The position numbers and the translations under genes were made by a program. DNA of 64,000 bases from Alteromonas marina (GTDB taxonomy: Bacteria; Pseudomonadota; Gammaproteobacteria; Enterobacterales; Alteromonadaceae): NCBI RefSeq assembly GCF_000808575.1, contig NZ_JWLW01000004.1, positions 1-64,000 of the forward strand. Direction: 5' to 3'. Under the pieces are notes generated by a model. It did no database searches, was not told where the DNA came from, and saw nothing but the letters and a program-made list of their open reading frames with translations. Below are positions 28,655 through 38,859 of this stretch, piece by piece; within the stretch, counting starts at the first letter, position 1, and the number at the start of each line of letters is the position of its first letter.

Positions 28655-30379
28655 CTACAGATAAGTTATATTCAGCAGCGTTAGCACTATTGTGCTATAC
28701 ATCACAGAAATAGGTAGTCCTATCTTTATAAAGTGCGCAAATTTGTAGTTGGCAGCGTTAAAGACCAAAAGGTTAGTCTGGTAACCAAATGGCGATATAA
28801 AGCTTGCGCTCGCCGCAAAGGCAACTGCTAAAGCAAATGGCATTAGCGGCGCTCCGATAATTTGCACTAGCCCGTAAGCAAAAGGAAACATTAATGCCGC
28901 AGCCGCATTGTTGGTTACAAACTCAGTTAAAAGCAGGGTGAATAAGTAGATAATCACGAGCGCTACAAACCAATCAGTACCCGCCAAAAGAGGCATTAGC
29001 GCTTCGGTTGTAGTCATAATGACCCCAGAGTTTTCTAGTGCAGTGGCCAAACTTAATGCACCAACTATCACAACAATTAAGTTTAGCGGGAGATTGCGCT
29101 TCATTTCGCCATTTGACGTAACCCTAACGCCAATAAGGACAGCGGCTAAAAATAGTAGACCGATAGCCAATGAAATGACGTTAGTCGCGGCTAGTAACAC
29201 TGTGGTAAGGAAGCCGCCAAGGGTAATCCATTCTTGTTTGTTCGTTAGTGGTCGGGCAATTTTTTGCTCTGACAAAATAAAAAAGTTTTTATTTAAATTT
29301 TGACGAGTCGCAAAGTCTGGGCCTGTTGCTAAAAGTAAGAAGTCACCTGCTTGAAGCTTTATTTCTCCTAACTTGCCTGACAGCTGCTCTCCATCGCGGC
29401 GAATGGCTACAACAGCCGCATCAAATAGGGCTCTAAAGCCAAGTTTTTTAATGGTTTGCCCAATAACTTGAGCGCGATTGGCAACCACTACCTCGGTTAA
29501 GCTCTCACGGAGTACCCCATCAGACTCCGCGAACATGCTTAGCCCCTTTATGTGGCTAAGATTATCAAGCTTTTGAACGTTGCCAGAGAAGATCAGCTTG
29601 TCGTTTTCCAAAATGACTAGGTCAGGCCCAACAGGAGATATCAGGTTGCCATTGCGCACCACTTCTACCAAAAAGAGTTCTGGTAAGTTACGCAAATGGT
29701 TTTGTTCTACGGTTTTGCCTATGAGCTCTGAACCAGATTCCACTTCGGCTTCAACCATATACTCGTGATAGTTATTACTCTTATTGCCAATATGAGGTAG
29801 CAAAGGAAGTAACAGAAACATGAGTAGACCACAGCTTAAACCCGCTACGGTGCCATAAAGTGTGAAGTCAAAAAAGTTAAAGCCTGGATGCCCGTGCTCT
29901 TGCAAAAAGCTGTCTACAATCAGGTTGGTAGACGTACCGATTAAGGTGACCGTACCGCCTAAAATAGCTGCGTATGAGAGCGGAATCAGCAATCGAGAGG
30001 CAGGATGATATTGGTTTTGCTTAATTGGACCAATAAGGCTTGCCACAATAGCAGTATTGTTCAAAAGCGCAGAAGATAAAAATGTCAGTGAAAACAAGCG
30101 CCAATAGGATTGAGTAAAGTTAGCACTTACTAGTTTCCTACCTAGGCGTTTTATTAGCGCTGTTTTATCAATTGCACTGCTTACCAAAAGCAACAAAACA
30201 AGGGTAATAAGACCCTTGTTTGTTAAGTTTAGCAAGATGTCATCAAGAGATAACTGCTGGGTAACCAGTAAAGCTAACACTGCACCAGAAAATACAGTGG
30301 AAGGGCGCTGATTGGTAAAGATCAGCGCGCATATCGTACCGGCAAATACCGCCAGTACGATGAACTGGGTCACATCCAT
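28655..30379 (-). CDS. SLC13-type permease with TrkA-C domains, probable sulfate transporter
   Basis: A 574-residue inner-membrane symporter of the divalent anion/sodium (DASS) type. Two membrane halves flank a soluble centre of two RCK/TrkA-C domains (about residues 205-380). Conserved pieces include NNTAIVASLIGPI and GGTVTLIGTSTNLIV in the first half and TEFVTNNAAAALMFP in the second. Position as last gene of a cysDCQN operon, 16 bp after cysN, argues that it imports sulfate, as related proteins do in marine bacteria. GGAG precedes the ATG. Substrate assignment is by context. Confidence 0.85.
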   Translation of the reverse strand: MDVTQFIVLAVFAGTICALIFTNQRPSTVFSGAVLALLVTQQLSLDDILLNLTNKGLITLVLLLLVSSAIDKTALIKRLGRKLVSANFTQSYWRLFSLTFLSSALLNNTAIVASLIGPIKQNQYHPASRLLIPLSYAAILGGTVTLIGTSTNLIVDSFLQEHGHPGFNFFDFTLYGTVAGLSCGLLMFLLLPLLPHIGNKSNNYHEYMVEAEVESGSELIGKTVEQNHLRNLPELFLVEVVRNGNLISPVGPDLVILENDKLIFSGNVQKLDNLSHIKGLSMFAESDGVLRESLTEVVVANRAQVIGQTIKKLGFRALFDAAVVAIRRDGEQLSGKLGEIKLQAGDFLLLATGPDFATRQNLNKNFFILSEQKIARPLTNKQEWITLGGFLTTVLLAATNVISLAIGLLFLAAVLIGVRVTSNGEMKRNLPLNLIVVIVGALSLATALENSGVIMTTTEALMPLLAGTDWFVALVIIYLFTLLLTEFVTNNAAAALMFPFAYGLVQIIGAPLMPFALAVAFAASASFISPFGYQTNLLVFNAANYKFAHFIKIGLPISVMYSTIVLTLLNITYL

Positions 30380-30395
30380 ATTGCTCCAGTCCTGC

Positions 30396-31811
30396 TTAAA
30401 GTTTACTGATATCCACAGAGTTCCAATGCGGGAAGTGCTTGCGTACTAGTGCATTGAATTCAAGTTCGAACTCAGAGAAATTAGGCGATGTATGCTGTGC
30501 GTCACCCGCAATTTCATCAATGATCATGCCCGCGCCAACGGTACCGTTGGTAAGGCGATCGATAACAATGAAAGAACCAGTAGGGCGGTTACGCTTGTAA
30601 GGGTCGCATGCAACAGGTTGAGTAAACTTAACGTCTACCACACCAATCTCGTTAAGATTTAAGTGCATAGCATCCGTTTCTTCTAGCGTATTCACATCAA
30701 TTTGATTATCGATATGAGCAACTACCCCTGGCGTTGATTTAGTCGCGAACTTAAACAAGTATTGCTTGTTTGGCATTAGCGGCTCTTCAGACATCCACAC
30801 AAGGTGTGTTTTGAATTGCGTATTAAGCAATGGCAAGTTGTCTGATTTTACAATCATGTCGCCACGAGAAATGTCAATTTCATCTTCTAGCGTTAGCGTA
30901 ACGGCTTGTGGAACATAAGCGCGCTCTTGGTCGCCTTCAAACGTAACGACTTGCTTCACCTTTGATTTCTTACCAGAAGGAAGTGCCGTTACTTCATCAC
31001 CTGGTGCAACTTGGCCAGATACCACCGTACCCGCAAAGCCTCGGAAATCTAGGTTAGGGCGGTTAACGTATTGTACAGGGAAGCGGAAATCTTCTAGGTT
31101 GTCGTCTTCACCAATTTCAATGTTTTCTAACATTTCCATAAGTGGCGTGCCGTCAAACCAAGGGGTATTTTCGCTCTTGCCTACTACGTTGTCGCCTTCA
31201 AGTGCTGAAATAGGTACGAACTGAATATCAGGAATATCAAGCTGCTCAGCAAACTTCAGGTAGTCTTCCTGAATTTGCTTGTACACTTCTTCTGAATAGT
31301 CCATCAAGTCCATTTTGTTGATAGCAACAATAACGTGTTTGATACCTAGAAGAGAAACCAGGAACGAGTGACGTTTGGTTTGTACTTTAACGCCGCCGCG
31401 AGCATCAACAAGAATAATAGCAAGGTCGCATGTTGACGCACCGGTTACCATGTTACGAGTGTACTGCTCGTGCCCCGGAGTATCAGCGATAATAAACTTA
31501 CGCTTGTCAGTAGAGAAGTAGCGATAGGCTACGTCGATAGTAATCCCTTGCTCACGCTCAGACTGAAGACCGTCTACAAGAAGGGCAAGGTCAACTTTCT
31601 CGCCGGTAGTGCCCACTTTTTTACTGTCTTTAGTGATAGCGGCAAGTTGGTCTTCATAAATCATTTTAGAATCGTGAAGTAAGCGACCAATTAGGGTACT
31701 TTTACCGTCGTCTACGCTACCGCAGGTAAGGAAACGTAGCATGTCTTTCTTTTCGTGTTGTTCTAGGTAAGACAGAATGTCCTGTCTTAGTAATTCGTTT
31801 TCATTGTTCAT
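30396..31811 (-). CDS. cysN: Sulfate adenylyltransferase subunit 1 (GTPase)
   Basis: GTP-binding subunit of ATP sulfurylase, which with CysD makes adenylyl sulfate. The GTPase motifs are clear: P-loop GSVDDGKST (about residues 31-39), DTPGHEQY, and NKMD near 165, followed by EF-Tu-like beta-barrel domains. At 471 residues it is the stand-alone form, not a CysN-CysC fusion. In most proteobacteria cysN follows cysD directly; here cysC and cysQ lie between them. Confidence 0.96.
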   Translation of the reverse strand: MNNENELLRQDILSYLEQHEKKDMLRFLTCGSVDDGKSTLIGRLLHDSKMIYEDQLAAITKDSKKVGTTGEKVDLALLVDGLQSEREQGITIDVAYRYFSTDKRKFIIADTPGHEQYTRNMVTGASTCDLAIILVDARGGVKVQTKRHSFLVSLLGIKHVIVAINKMDLMDYSEEVYKQIQEDYLKFAEQLDIPDIQFVPISALEGDNVVGKSENTPWFDGTPLMEMLENIEIGEDDNLEDFRFPVQYVNRPNLDFRGFAGTVVSGQVAPGDEVTALPSGKKSKVKQVVTFEGDQERAYVPQAVTLTLEDEIDISRGDMIVKSDNLPLLNTQFKTHLVWMSEEPLMPNKQYLFKFATKSTPGVVAHIDNQIDVNTLEETDAMHLNLNEIGVVDVKFTQPVACDPYKRNRPTGSFIVIDRLTNGTVGAGMIIDEIAGDAQHTSPNFSEFELEFNALVRKHFPHWNSVDISKL

Positions 31812-31812
31812 G

Positions 31813-32604
31813 TTATGCGCTCACAAGGAAAAAGGGGTTTAACACAGACTCTTTTTGGTTGTACGTAAGAGCGTCAGCGTTGTCATCTAATGGGTTTTCA
31901 GGGTCAAGTACGGTTACGTTTGCGCCTGCTGCTAGTGCAACGGCGTGTGCTGCTCCCGTATCCCATTCAGATGTTGGGCCTAAACGAGGGTAAAGATGTG
32001 CTTCGCCCTCAGCCACCAAGCAAAGCTTCAGTGAACTACCCATCGCCACAAGCTCGGTTTCACCTTTAAGCTGTGCCAATAAATTCTGAATTTCTGGGCT
32101 TTGGTGAGAACGACTACCTACCACTTTCCACACTTCTGCACCATCGTGCTTGCGCGCAGAAATAGCTGTAAATTCGCCATTCACTTCAGTCCATGCACCT
32201 TCACCAACAATACCTACGTAGCTTTTGTTAAGTGCTGGCGCGTAAACCACACCCATGGTCGGCTTACCGTTTTCGATAAGTGCAATGTTTACCGTAAACT
32301 CACCGTTTTTCTTAATAAACTCTTTGGTGCCGTCTAGCGGGTCTACCAGCCAGTATGACGACCACGTTTTGCGTTCATCCCATGAAATATCTGCTGACTC
32401 TTCAGAAAGAATTGGCAGGTCAGATTCAGCTTCAAGGGCGTTAACGATTACGTTATGTGCGGCAAGGTCAGCTTCTGTTAGCGGGCTGGTATCCTGCTTT
32501 TCATAAATGGCGAAGTCTTTCTCGTAAATGGCCATTATCTTATCGCCGGCTTCTTTGGCGATATCTAGCACTTTTTGTGCAAGACTATTTAAAGGCTGTG
32601 TCAT
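31813..32604 (-). CDS. cysQ: 3'(2'),5'-bisphosphate nucleotidase CysQ
   Basis: Magnesium-dependent phosphatase of the inositol monophosphatase fold that removes 3'-phosphoadenosine 5'-phosphate, a by-product of PAPS reduction. Metal-binding motifs are LSEES (about residues 61-65) and DPLDGTKEF (about 85-93), with the C-terminal [10 protein letters not shown]. The 263-residue length is somewhat above E. coli CysQ (246). One base separates it from cysN and it overlaps cysC by one base. Confidence 0.94.
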   Translation of the reverse strand: MTQPLNSLAQKVLDIAKEAGDKIMAIYEKDFAIYEKQDTSPLTEADLAAHNVIVNALEAESDLPILSEESADISWDERKTWSSYWLVDPLDGTKEFIKKNGEFTVNIALIENGKPTMGVVYAPALNKSYVGIVGEGAWTEVNGEFTAISARKHDGAEVWKVVGSRSHQSPEIQNLLAQLKGETELVAMGSSLKLCLVAEGEAHLYPRLGPTSEWDTGAAHAVALAAGANVTVLDPENPLDDNADALTYNQKESVLNPFFLVSA

Positions 32605-33200
32605 TACACCAATCCCTTTTCTTGAAGCAAAGCATACAATCGCTCAGCGGTTTGCTCTGCAGGTTCATCCTGATAGGTTAAGTGTACTTCTGGCGCTTCA
32701 GGTGCTTCATAGGCTGAATCGATACCTGTGAAGTCCTTAATTTCGCCGCTACGCGCTTTCTTGTATAGCCCTTTCGGGTCGCGTTTTTCACACACTTCAA
32801 GAGGTGTATCGACAAACACTTCTACAAACTCTCCGTTTTCCATTAAGCTGCGGCAGTAATCGCGGTCGGCTTTGAAAGGTGAGATAAAAGCGGTAAGCAC
32901 AATGGTACCGGCATCGACAAACAGTTTAGCGACTTCGCTAATGCGGCGAATGTTTTCGACGCGATCTTTATCGCTAAAACCTAAGTCGCCACACAGACCG
33001 TGGCGCACGTTGTCGCCGTCAAGCAAATAGGTGTGCTTGTTCTGCTCGTGAAGCTTTTTCTCAAGCAGGTTGGCTAAAGTCGATTTACCAGAGCCACTTA
33101 AACCCGTTAGCCAAAATACGCGAGGCGTTTGACCAAGCTTTTCAGAACGGGTGGTCTTGTTTACTTCGTGTTTATGCCAAACAACGTTGTCGGTGGCCAT
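32604..33200 (-). CDS. cysC: Adenylyl-sulfate kinase
   Basis: Phosphorylates adenylyl sulfate to PAPS. The P-loop GLSGSGKST is at about residues 33-41, the phospho-serine site region reads [10 protein letters not shown], and the substrate segment includes [16 protein letters not shown]. The 198-residue length is standard. It overlaps both cysD and cysQ by one base, indicating tight translational coupling. Confidence 0.96.
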   Translation of the reverse strand: MATDNVVWHKHEVNKTTRSEKLGQTPRVFWLTGLSGSGKSTLANLLEKKLHEQNKHTYLLDGDNVRHGLCGDLGFSDKDRVENIRRISEVAKLFVDAGTIVLTAFISPFKADRDYCRSLMENGEFVEVFVDTPLEVCEKRDPKGLYKKARSGEIKDFTGIDSAYEAPEAPEVHLTYQDEPAEQTAERLYALLQEKGLV

Positions 33201-34114
33201 TAGAAGTACCCTTCCATTTTCTTCTTCTCCATAGAGCCTGCGCTGTCATGGTCGATAACTCGGCCCTGACGTTCAGACGTCTTGGTAAGCAGCATTTCTT
33301 GAATAACTTCAGGTAGGGTTGCTGCTTCTGACTCTACCGCACCGGTCAGTGGGTAACAGCCAAGAGTACGGAAACGCACAGAGCGCATCTCTGGCACTTC
33401 ACCTTCTTCTAGCGGCATACGGTCGTCGTCAACCATAATAAGAATGCCGTCGCGCTCAACGACAGGGCGAGGCTTAGAAAGGTAAAGTTGTGGAATATCG
33501 ATGTTTTCTAGGTAGATGTATTGCCAGATATCTAGCTCAGTCCAGTTGGACATTGGGAATACACGAATGCTTTCGCCTTTGTTAACCTGAGAATTATAAA
33601 TATTCCAAAGCTCTGGGCGCTGGTTTTTTGGGTCCCAGCGGTGGTTGCTGTCGCGGAATGAGTAAACACGTTCTTTGGCACGTGATTTTTCCTCGTCGCG
33701 TCGAGCTCCACCAAATGCAGCATCGAACTTATATTTGTTCAGCGCTTGCTTAAGTGCTTGAGTTTTCATGATGTCAGTATGTTTTGCTGAACCGTGGCTA
33801 AATGGGCCAACGCCAGCTTCAACACCTTCTTCATTGATGTGAACAAGCAAATCAAAACCGTGCTTCTTAGCTTGTTCGTCACGGAACTTAATCATTTCAC
33901 CAAACTTCCACGTGGTGTCTACGTGTAATAGTGGGAAAGGAATTTTGCCGGGCGCGAACGCTTTACGGGCAAGGTGAAGCAGAACAGAAGAGTCTTTTCC
34001 TACAGAGTAAAGCATAACTGGGTTTTCAAACTCAGCAGCAACCTCACGGAAAATCTGGATACTCTCGGCTTCGAGTTGTTTCAAATGCGTTACAGACGGG
34101 ATACTAGCAGTCAT
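33200..34114 (-). CDS. cysD: Sulfate adenylyltransferase subunit 2
   Basis: Catalytic subunit of ATP sulfurylase and first gene of the operon. It has the PP-loop [17 protein letters not shown] (about residues 37-53) and the family segments [16 protein letters not shown] and [15 protein letters not shown]. The 304 residues agree with E. coli CysD (302). The promoter should lie in 34115-34302, an AT-rich region with candidate operator symmetry. No PAPS reductase (cysH) or sulfite reductase gene is in the window. Confidence 0.97.
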   Translation of the reverse strand: MTASIPSVTHLKQLEAESIQIFREVAAEFENPVMLYSVGKDSSVLLHLARKAFAPGKIPFPLLHVDTTWKFGEMIKFRDEQAKKHGFDLLVHINEEGVEAGVGPFSHGSAKHTDIMKTQALKQALNKYKFDAAFGGARRDEEKSRAKERVYSFRDSNHRWDPKNQRPELWNIYNSQVNKGESIRVFPMSNWTELDIWQYIYLENIDIPQLYLSKPRPVVERDGILIMVDDDRMPLEEGEVPEMRSVRFRTLGCYPLTGAVESEAATLPEVIQEMLLTKTSERQGRVIDHDSAGSMEKKKMEGYF

Positions 34115-34216
34115 TTTGAAGTCCGAATTTTATGTTATATATAAAAAAGTTATATGCGGGTTATTTTTCTGCATAGAACGATAACATATTTAATTTCAAA
34201 AGTAGTATGCGATTTT

Positions 34217-34251
34217 GCTATTTAAAATAGCTATCTTATTCCATTAAATAA
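34217..34251. promoter_or_regulatory. Palindromic sites upstream of cysD
   Basis: A perfect 15-bp palindrome, GCTATTT-A-AAATAGC (34217-34231), is followed by TTATT-N6-AATAA (34236-34251). They sit about 105-135 bp before the cysD start, where a LysR-type activator such as CysB would bind. The match to a CysB site is only general (AT-rich dyads). Confidence 0.35.
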
Positions 34252-34302
34252 AACTGTCATGCATTTGAAGCATAAGCTACTTTATTCAAGGGCTATGAAA
34301 AG

Positions 34303-34339
34303 AAAAAAGCCCTGTTTAGAAATATAAACAGGGCTTTTT
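34303..34339 (-). terminator. Terminator of putP
   Basis: AGCCCTGTTT pairs with AAACAGGGCT, with A/T runs on both sides (AAAAA before and TTTTT after), giving a symmetric rho-independent terminator. It lies about 40 bp past the putP stop on the minus strand and may also block read-through from the other direction. Confidence 0.92.
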
Positions 34340-34379
34340 ATTCACTATTGTTGTGAATGACTTTTTACGTATTGTTCGC

Positions 34380-35885
34380 TTACTTTTCGCTCAATTTGGT
34401 TTGGAAAGCGTCGAATGTATCGACCACTCCTTCTCTTGGCGAACCAGATTTACTTAAAATCAAGATGGTTAAGCTAGATAAAATAAACCCAGGTACAATC
34501 TCGTACATCCATTCGCCAAGCTTTTGGCCGCCGATTTCAACTGGAAGATAAATCCACAGTAACACTGTTACCGCTCCTACAACCATGCCACCTAGCGCTG
34601 CGCGACGTGTCATTTCACGCTTAAACAGACTAAATAGTACAAGCGGTCCGAATGCCGCACCAAAGCCAGCCCAAGCATTACTTACAAGCGTTAAAATGGT
34701 GCTGTCTCTATCATAAGCTAAATAAATGGCAACAAGTGCGACAACCACTACACTCACGCGACCTGCAATAACGAGTTCGCCATCTGACGCATCGCGACGA
34801 AGGAATGCTTGATAAAAGTCACTGGTCAGTGAACTTGAAGTCACCAAAAGCTGAGACGAAATAGTACTCATGATCGCCGCTAAAATCGCAGCGAGCAGGA
34901 AGCCACCGATAAGCGGGTGGAATAAAATTTGAGATAAGTAGATGAAGACGGTTTCTGGATCGATTTCGTTTCCGTTACCTGTTACATAAGCAAGGCCGAA
35001 AAGCCCCGTCATTAACGCACCAATAATCGACACAATCATCCAACTCATACCGATATTGCGCGCAGTTGGTATATCTTTAACAGAGCGTATCGCCATAAAA
35101 CGCACAATGATATGAGGCTGACCAAAATAACCTAGGCCCCATGACATCAGTGAAACAATGCCTATTACGCTTAGTGCTTCATTGGTAGACGCATCCATAA
35201 ATGCATCGAAAAGCGCCGGATTAATGGTATCTAATGCGTCAATTGACGCGCCGATTCCACCCAACTCGCTAATAACAACGGCAGGTACCATAATGAGAGA
35301 TACAAACATGATGCACCCTTGAACGAAGTCGGTCATGCTCACTGCCATGAAGCCGCCAACAAGGGTATAGGCTACAACGACACCAGCGGTAACGTACAAG
35401 CCGGTCTCATAAGTTAATCCAAATGATGTTTCAAAAAGCTTTCCGCCGGCAACTACGCCAGACGACGTGTAAAGCGTAAAGAAAACAACGATGACCACAG
35501 ACGCGATTACTCTTAACAGGCGAGAGTTATCGGCAAAGCGATTTTCAAAATAGTCAGGGAGAGTGATAGAGTTATTAGCCACTTCAGTGTAAACGCGAAG
35601 TCGTGGAGCAACTAACATATAATTTGCGAGTGCACCTAGAACCAACCCTACAGCAATCCACCCTGCAGATAAGCCAGATACATACATAGCGCCAGGTAAA
35701 CCCATGAGCATCCAACCACTCATGTCCGATGCCCCAGCTGAAAGTGCGGTTACTGCCGGGCCTAATTGGCGGCCGCCAAGCATGTAGCCCTCTACGTTGG
35801 TGTCTGTTTGCCGATAAGCGAAAAGGCCTATTCCTAACATTACAATGAAATACAAACCTAACGAGATTATCGTGCCAGTAGCCAT
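34380..35885 (-). CDS. putP: Sodium/proline symporter
   Basis: Inner-membrane sodium:solute symporter of the SSF family with about 13 helices and 501 residues, the same length class as E. coli PutP (502). Conserved pieces include LSAGASDMSGWMLMGLPGA in helix II (sodium and proline site) and MSTISSQLLVTSSSLTSDF. AGGGA lies just upstream of the ATG. The close match to PutP helix II supports proline as the substrate, but no putA gene is adjacent, and related proteins can carry other solutes. Confidence 0.92.
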   Translation of the reverse strand: MATGTIISLGLYFIVMLGIGLFAYRQTDTNVEGYMLGGRQLGPAVTALSAGASDMSGWMLMGLPGAMYVSGLSAGWIAVGLVLGALANYMLVAPRLRVYTEVANNSITLPDYFENRFADNSRLLRVIASVVIVVFFTLYTSSGVVAGGKLFETSFGLTYETGLYVTAGVVVAYTLVGGFMAVSMTDFVQGCIMFVSLIMVPAVVISELGGIGASIDALDTINPALFDAFMDASTNEALSVIGIVSLMSWGLGYFGQPHIIVRFMAIRSVKDIPTARNIGMSWMIVSIIGALMTGLFGLAYVTGNGNEIDPETVFIYLSQILFHPLIGGFLLAAILAAIMSTISSQLLVTSSSLTSDFYQAFLRRDASDGELVIAGRVSVVVVALVAIYLAYDRDSTILTLVSNAWAGFGAAFGPLVLFSLFKREMTRRAALGGMVVGAVTVLLWIYLPVEIGGQKLGEWMYEIVPGFILSSLTILILSKSGSPREGVVDTFDAFQTKLSEK

Positions 35886-36001
35886 ATAAATTCCCTATGC
35901 TTTTTTCTTCATGCTAACACCTATGACATAGAGTCTCTATGTCAGTCGGCGACCTTGCTTGTTTTCTATACGGCTATACGTAAATAAAGTTTGGCGACAA
36001 A

Positions 36002-37963
36002 TTAAAACGCATAGGTTTCGACGCGAGCACGACCGGTTCTTTTGGCTTTATAAAGAAGTTCATCACACGCCTTTATAATGGTATCCAGATTGGTTTCGCC
36101 GTTTACATTGAGAAGCCCGGAAGAGAAACTGACGGAGAACTTTTCATTGGTATGGCGCCAATGTTTCTGACGAGAAAGCGTCATGTTTAATTCATCAAGT
36201 ATACGCTTTGCCGACTGCTGATCGGAGTCAGAAAAGTAGATCAAAAACTCTTCACCGCCATATCGGCAAAGCTTGTCTGACTTACGAATTCTATTTTGAA
36301 TAATTTGGGTAAATGTAGTTAACACTTCATCACCCACGGTGTGACCGTATCTGTCATTAATTTTTTTAAAATTATCAACATCTAGAAGGGCAATACACGA
36401 AGTCTTATTGTCGTTAAGGGATTTTTTAAGGCTATTTAACATGGCTCGACGAGTTAGTGCACCGGTAAGTGAATCACGCTCGGCAAGTAAATCGCTTTGT
36501 CTTTTTGAAATCCACAGCCATAAAGCGAGTATGAGAAGAATAGTGACAATGAGTATAAAAATGGTAGTTTTCATTGCCTCTTTATCGGTGGATAGCCCTT
36601 CTTTTTCTTCTTGAAGTGCGTTGATTTCTTTCTGTCGATAATGGGCTAGCTCAATATCCTTAGCGATACTATTTGAGAAATTAGACGAAGAAAACTGAAA
36701 TTGCTCTGTGTTTTTCTCGAAGAGCAGTTGGTTGTACGCTTTTGAATGCTCGTAGGCTTTTTTGTAATCGCCTATTAAATCGTAAAGCATTGAAAGTTCG
36801 CGCTCTTTACGTAGTAAAAGTTGGTTTTTAAACCCGTTTTCAGTCAGACTATTTTGTACGGCCTCTTCGTAATCTTTTATTGCTAACGAGAACTGCTTTT
36901 TACTGCTATCGATAATGGCTTTATATGATTGGTAAAGATAGAAAAGTTCCTTTGTTTTAGATGTTATATTGATGGGAGCAATAGCGTCCATTCTTTTTAC
37001 GACAAACTGTATTTCAGTGTCATGAGTTTGTCGAAATCCTACCATGAGTAATCGCAATCTTTGAAAGAGGGTTAGAAACACCTCGAGTTCTGAATTTCTA
37101 TTTTCTACAAATTTAAGTGCTTTATCGGAAATCAACAGCGCGTCTTCGTAGTTACTTTGGAGAAGAAGTGAATCGATTGAAGTAAAATACGCCCAAGTAA
37201 CGGAATCATCATTTAGATTGCTTTGCTCAATTATCGTCTTTGAGTGAAAGTAAGCTCTACTTGGTACCGAAAGTTCTGTAAACGCGACACGAAGCCATTC
37301 ATGAGCTGTAGCGCTATTTAAGGCATTTTCTAAGGTACGAGTAGAAGAGCGGGCGGGCAAATGGGGAAGTGCGTATTCTATTTCATTAATGGCCTGAATG
37401 GGGTTAGCTACGGTAAGTTCCATAGATAGCCATATGCTGGCTATAGCAGTCGCGGTTTTACTCCCCGTTTCCAGAACTTCACGCTTCAAGCGTCTGAGCG
37501 CAGGCACAGTAACGGTAATTCGCTGAGATGAACCGTCAAAGTCATTCATAGCTCTGGCGTAAGTATAATAGGCCCGTGTGGCAGCGTACAAATCTGGACT
37601 CAGAGATTTTAATTCTTCCCAATGGTTCTTAAGCAAAGGCGACTTTACGTAAATGGGAACGCGAGGCTTTTCAACCTCGTTAGCCGTTCCCGTCGCCAGT
37701 AAGTGCCTGAAGATAATACCTTCACTACTTTCATCATCTTGAATCTGTGACTTCTTAATCTCAATCACTATCCGGTCGTTGTCGATAGCTGATGGGCTAT
37801 TCCAATTATAAATCACTAATGCTGCTAGTTGACTATAAGCATTAAGCTTTTTAAGCCTTTGCTCTAGAGAATGATGAGCTAACTGGGCTTGAAGTGAGTC
37901 GCTGAAGACTAAGATAATAAGTAGACAAAACTTCACCCTTGTAAAACGACACCAAGCGGTCAT
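36002..37963 (-). CDS. Periplasmic-sensor diguanylate cyclase (GGDEF)
   Basis: A 653-residue membrane protein that should make cyclic di-GMP. An N-terminal export signal (about 8-26) precedes a long, mostly helical periplasmic region (about 30-465) with a TPR-like look and a coiled coil (about 430-465). One membrane helix follows (near 470-490), then a cytoplasmic GGDEF domain. The active site reads RYGGEEF near residue 567, and an inhibitory I-site (RKSD) lies in the proper place before it, so both activity and product feedback are expected. No operon partner is present. The ligand sensed is unknown. Confidence 0.9.
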   Translation of the reverse strand: MTAWCRFTRVKFCLLIILVFSDSLQAQLAHHSLEQRLKKLNAYSQLAALVIYNWNSPSAIDNDRIVIEIKKSQIQDDESSEGIIFRHLLATGTANEVEKPRVPIYVKSPLLKNHWEELKSLSPDLYAATRAYYTYARAMNDFDGSSQRITVTVPALRRLKREVLETGSKTATAIASIWLSMELTVANPIQAINEIEYALPHLPARSSTRTLENALNSATAHEWLRVAFTELSVPSRAYFHSKTIIEQSNLNDDSVTWAYFTSIDSLLLQSNYEDALLISDKALKFVENRNSELEVFLTLFQRLRLLMVGFRQTHDTEIQFVVKRMDAIAPINITSKTKELFYLYQSYKAIIDSSKKQFSLAIKDYEEAVQNSLTENGFKNQLLLRKERELSMLYDLIGDYKKAYEHSKAYNQLLFEKNTEQFQFSSSNFSNSIAKDIELAHYRQKEINALQEEKEGLSTDKEAMKTTIFILIVTILLILALWLWISKRQSDLLAERDSLTGALTRRAMLNSLKKSLNDNKTSCIALLDVDNFKKINDRYGHTVGDEVLTTFTQIIQNRIRKSDKLCRYGGEEFLIYFSDSDQQSAKRILDELNMTLSRQKHWRHTNEKFSVSFSSGLLNVNGETNLDTIIKACDELLYKAKRTGRARVETYAF

Positions 37964-38078
37964 TGAATTTGCTACCTCTATACTGCGGATAAGCTGAAAT
38001 GTTTGCTGATAAATAAAACAGTTGTTTTAATCCTGAATTATAGGTTTTATTGCGTATATTTTCATCTTTAATTTTAGC

Positions 38079-38103
38079 AAAAAAATCGGCCGCAGTGGGC
38101 CGA
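38079..38103 (-). terminator. Terminator of the ECF sigma/DUF3379 operon
   Basis: TCGGCC pairs with GGCCGA over a 6-nt loop and is followed on the minus strand by seven T. It lies about 50 bp past the DUF3379 stop codon. A second hairpin (AAGTGC/GCACTT, about 38114-38133) sits between it and the gene. Confidence 0.88.
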
Positions 38104-38154
38104 AGAAGGGAAGTGCATAAGGTACGCACTTTTTTGGGACGGGGGCGTCTTCCG

Positions 38155-38859
38155 TTAGGCTGAAAATTGAATCCTTTCAGAGACTGCTTTTTTCATTTCG
38201 CTTAAATCAGCGTTTTTATCGCCAACAATCATCACATTCGCATGATTCATCTTAATGCTTTCTCCATGATATTGACCGTCAGCAAACTCGCTTGGTACTG
38301 AGATATCGCCTCGCTCAGGCACAACGAATACCGACATTTTCCCTTGTGGCGTGTCGACAATAAGATGTAGGCTTCTTACAGTGCTCAAATGGCAATAGTT
38401 TACCACTTCAACGCCATCTAGCATTTCGCTGAAACTACCACCAAAACTTGCCAGTTTTGCGTTAACCATATCTAAGTCTGCAGGAAGCTGCGAATGTGCG
38501 CGCTCCACTTCAGCGTACTGCATGTGGGCAAGTGCCTGCCCACCAATGCTTAGCGGCTGGTGATACCACATTGTAATCCCAATACCAACGGTAAAGGCAA
38601 CAGACGCAGCCATGGCTAAATACCAACGACTTCTGCGCTTGTAGCGGGTAAATTCATCCGCTGACTGCTGCCAAATTAATTTGTTAGCAAGGTCTTCTGG
38701 TACGTCGACTTTAAGCGCTTGCTTTAACTGCTTATCTAGCTGCTTTTGTTCATTCCAGAAACTGCGTTTTTTTTCATCCGCTTTTGCCGCTTCTATAACA
38801 TCACTGTCAGTCGTTTCTGGATCGGCGTAGATACGACGCCTAAATTCCAACTCATCCAT
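38155..38859 (-). CDS. DUF3379 membrane protein, probable anti-sigma factor
   Basis: A 234-residue protein with a cytoplasmic N-terminus, a single membrane helix (about residues 81-98) and a C-terminal periplasmic domain. It belongs to DUF3379 by overall pattern. Its start overlaps the end of the ECF sigma gene by 8 bases. That arrangement and topology are typical of a sigma factor with its membrane-bound regulator. No zinc-type H-x3-C-x2-C anti-sigma motif is visible, so the inhibitory role is inferred from context alone. Confidence 0.75.
   Translation of the reverse strand: MDELEFRRRIYADPETTDSDVIEAAKADEKKRSFWNEQKQLDKQLKQALKVDVPEDLANKLIWQQSADEFTRYKRRSRWYLAMAASVAFTVGIGITMWYHQPLSIGGQALAHMQYAEVERAHSQLPADLDMVNAKLASFGGSFSEMLDGVEVVNYCHLSTVRSLHLIVDTPQGKMSVFVVPERGDISVPSEFADGQYHGESIKMNHANVMIVGDKNADLSEMKKAVSERIQFSA

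Noticed and set aside
37851-38129. 92-codon ORF overlapping the start of the diguanylate cyclase gene
   Set aside because: It runs through the terminator of the upstream operon and into the N-terminus of a well-supported gene in another frame.
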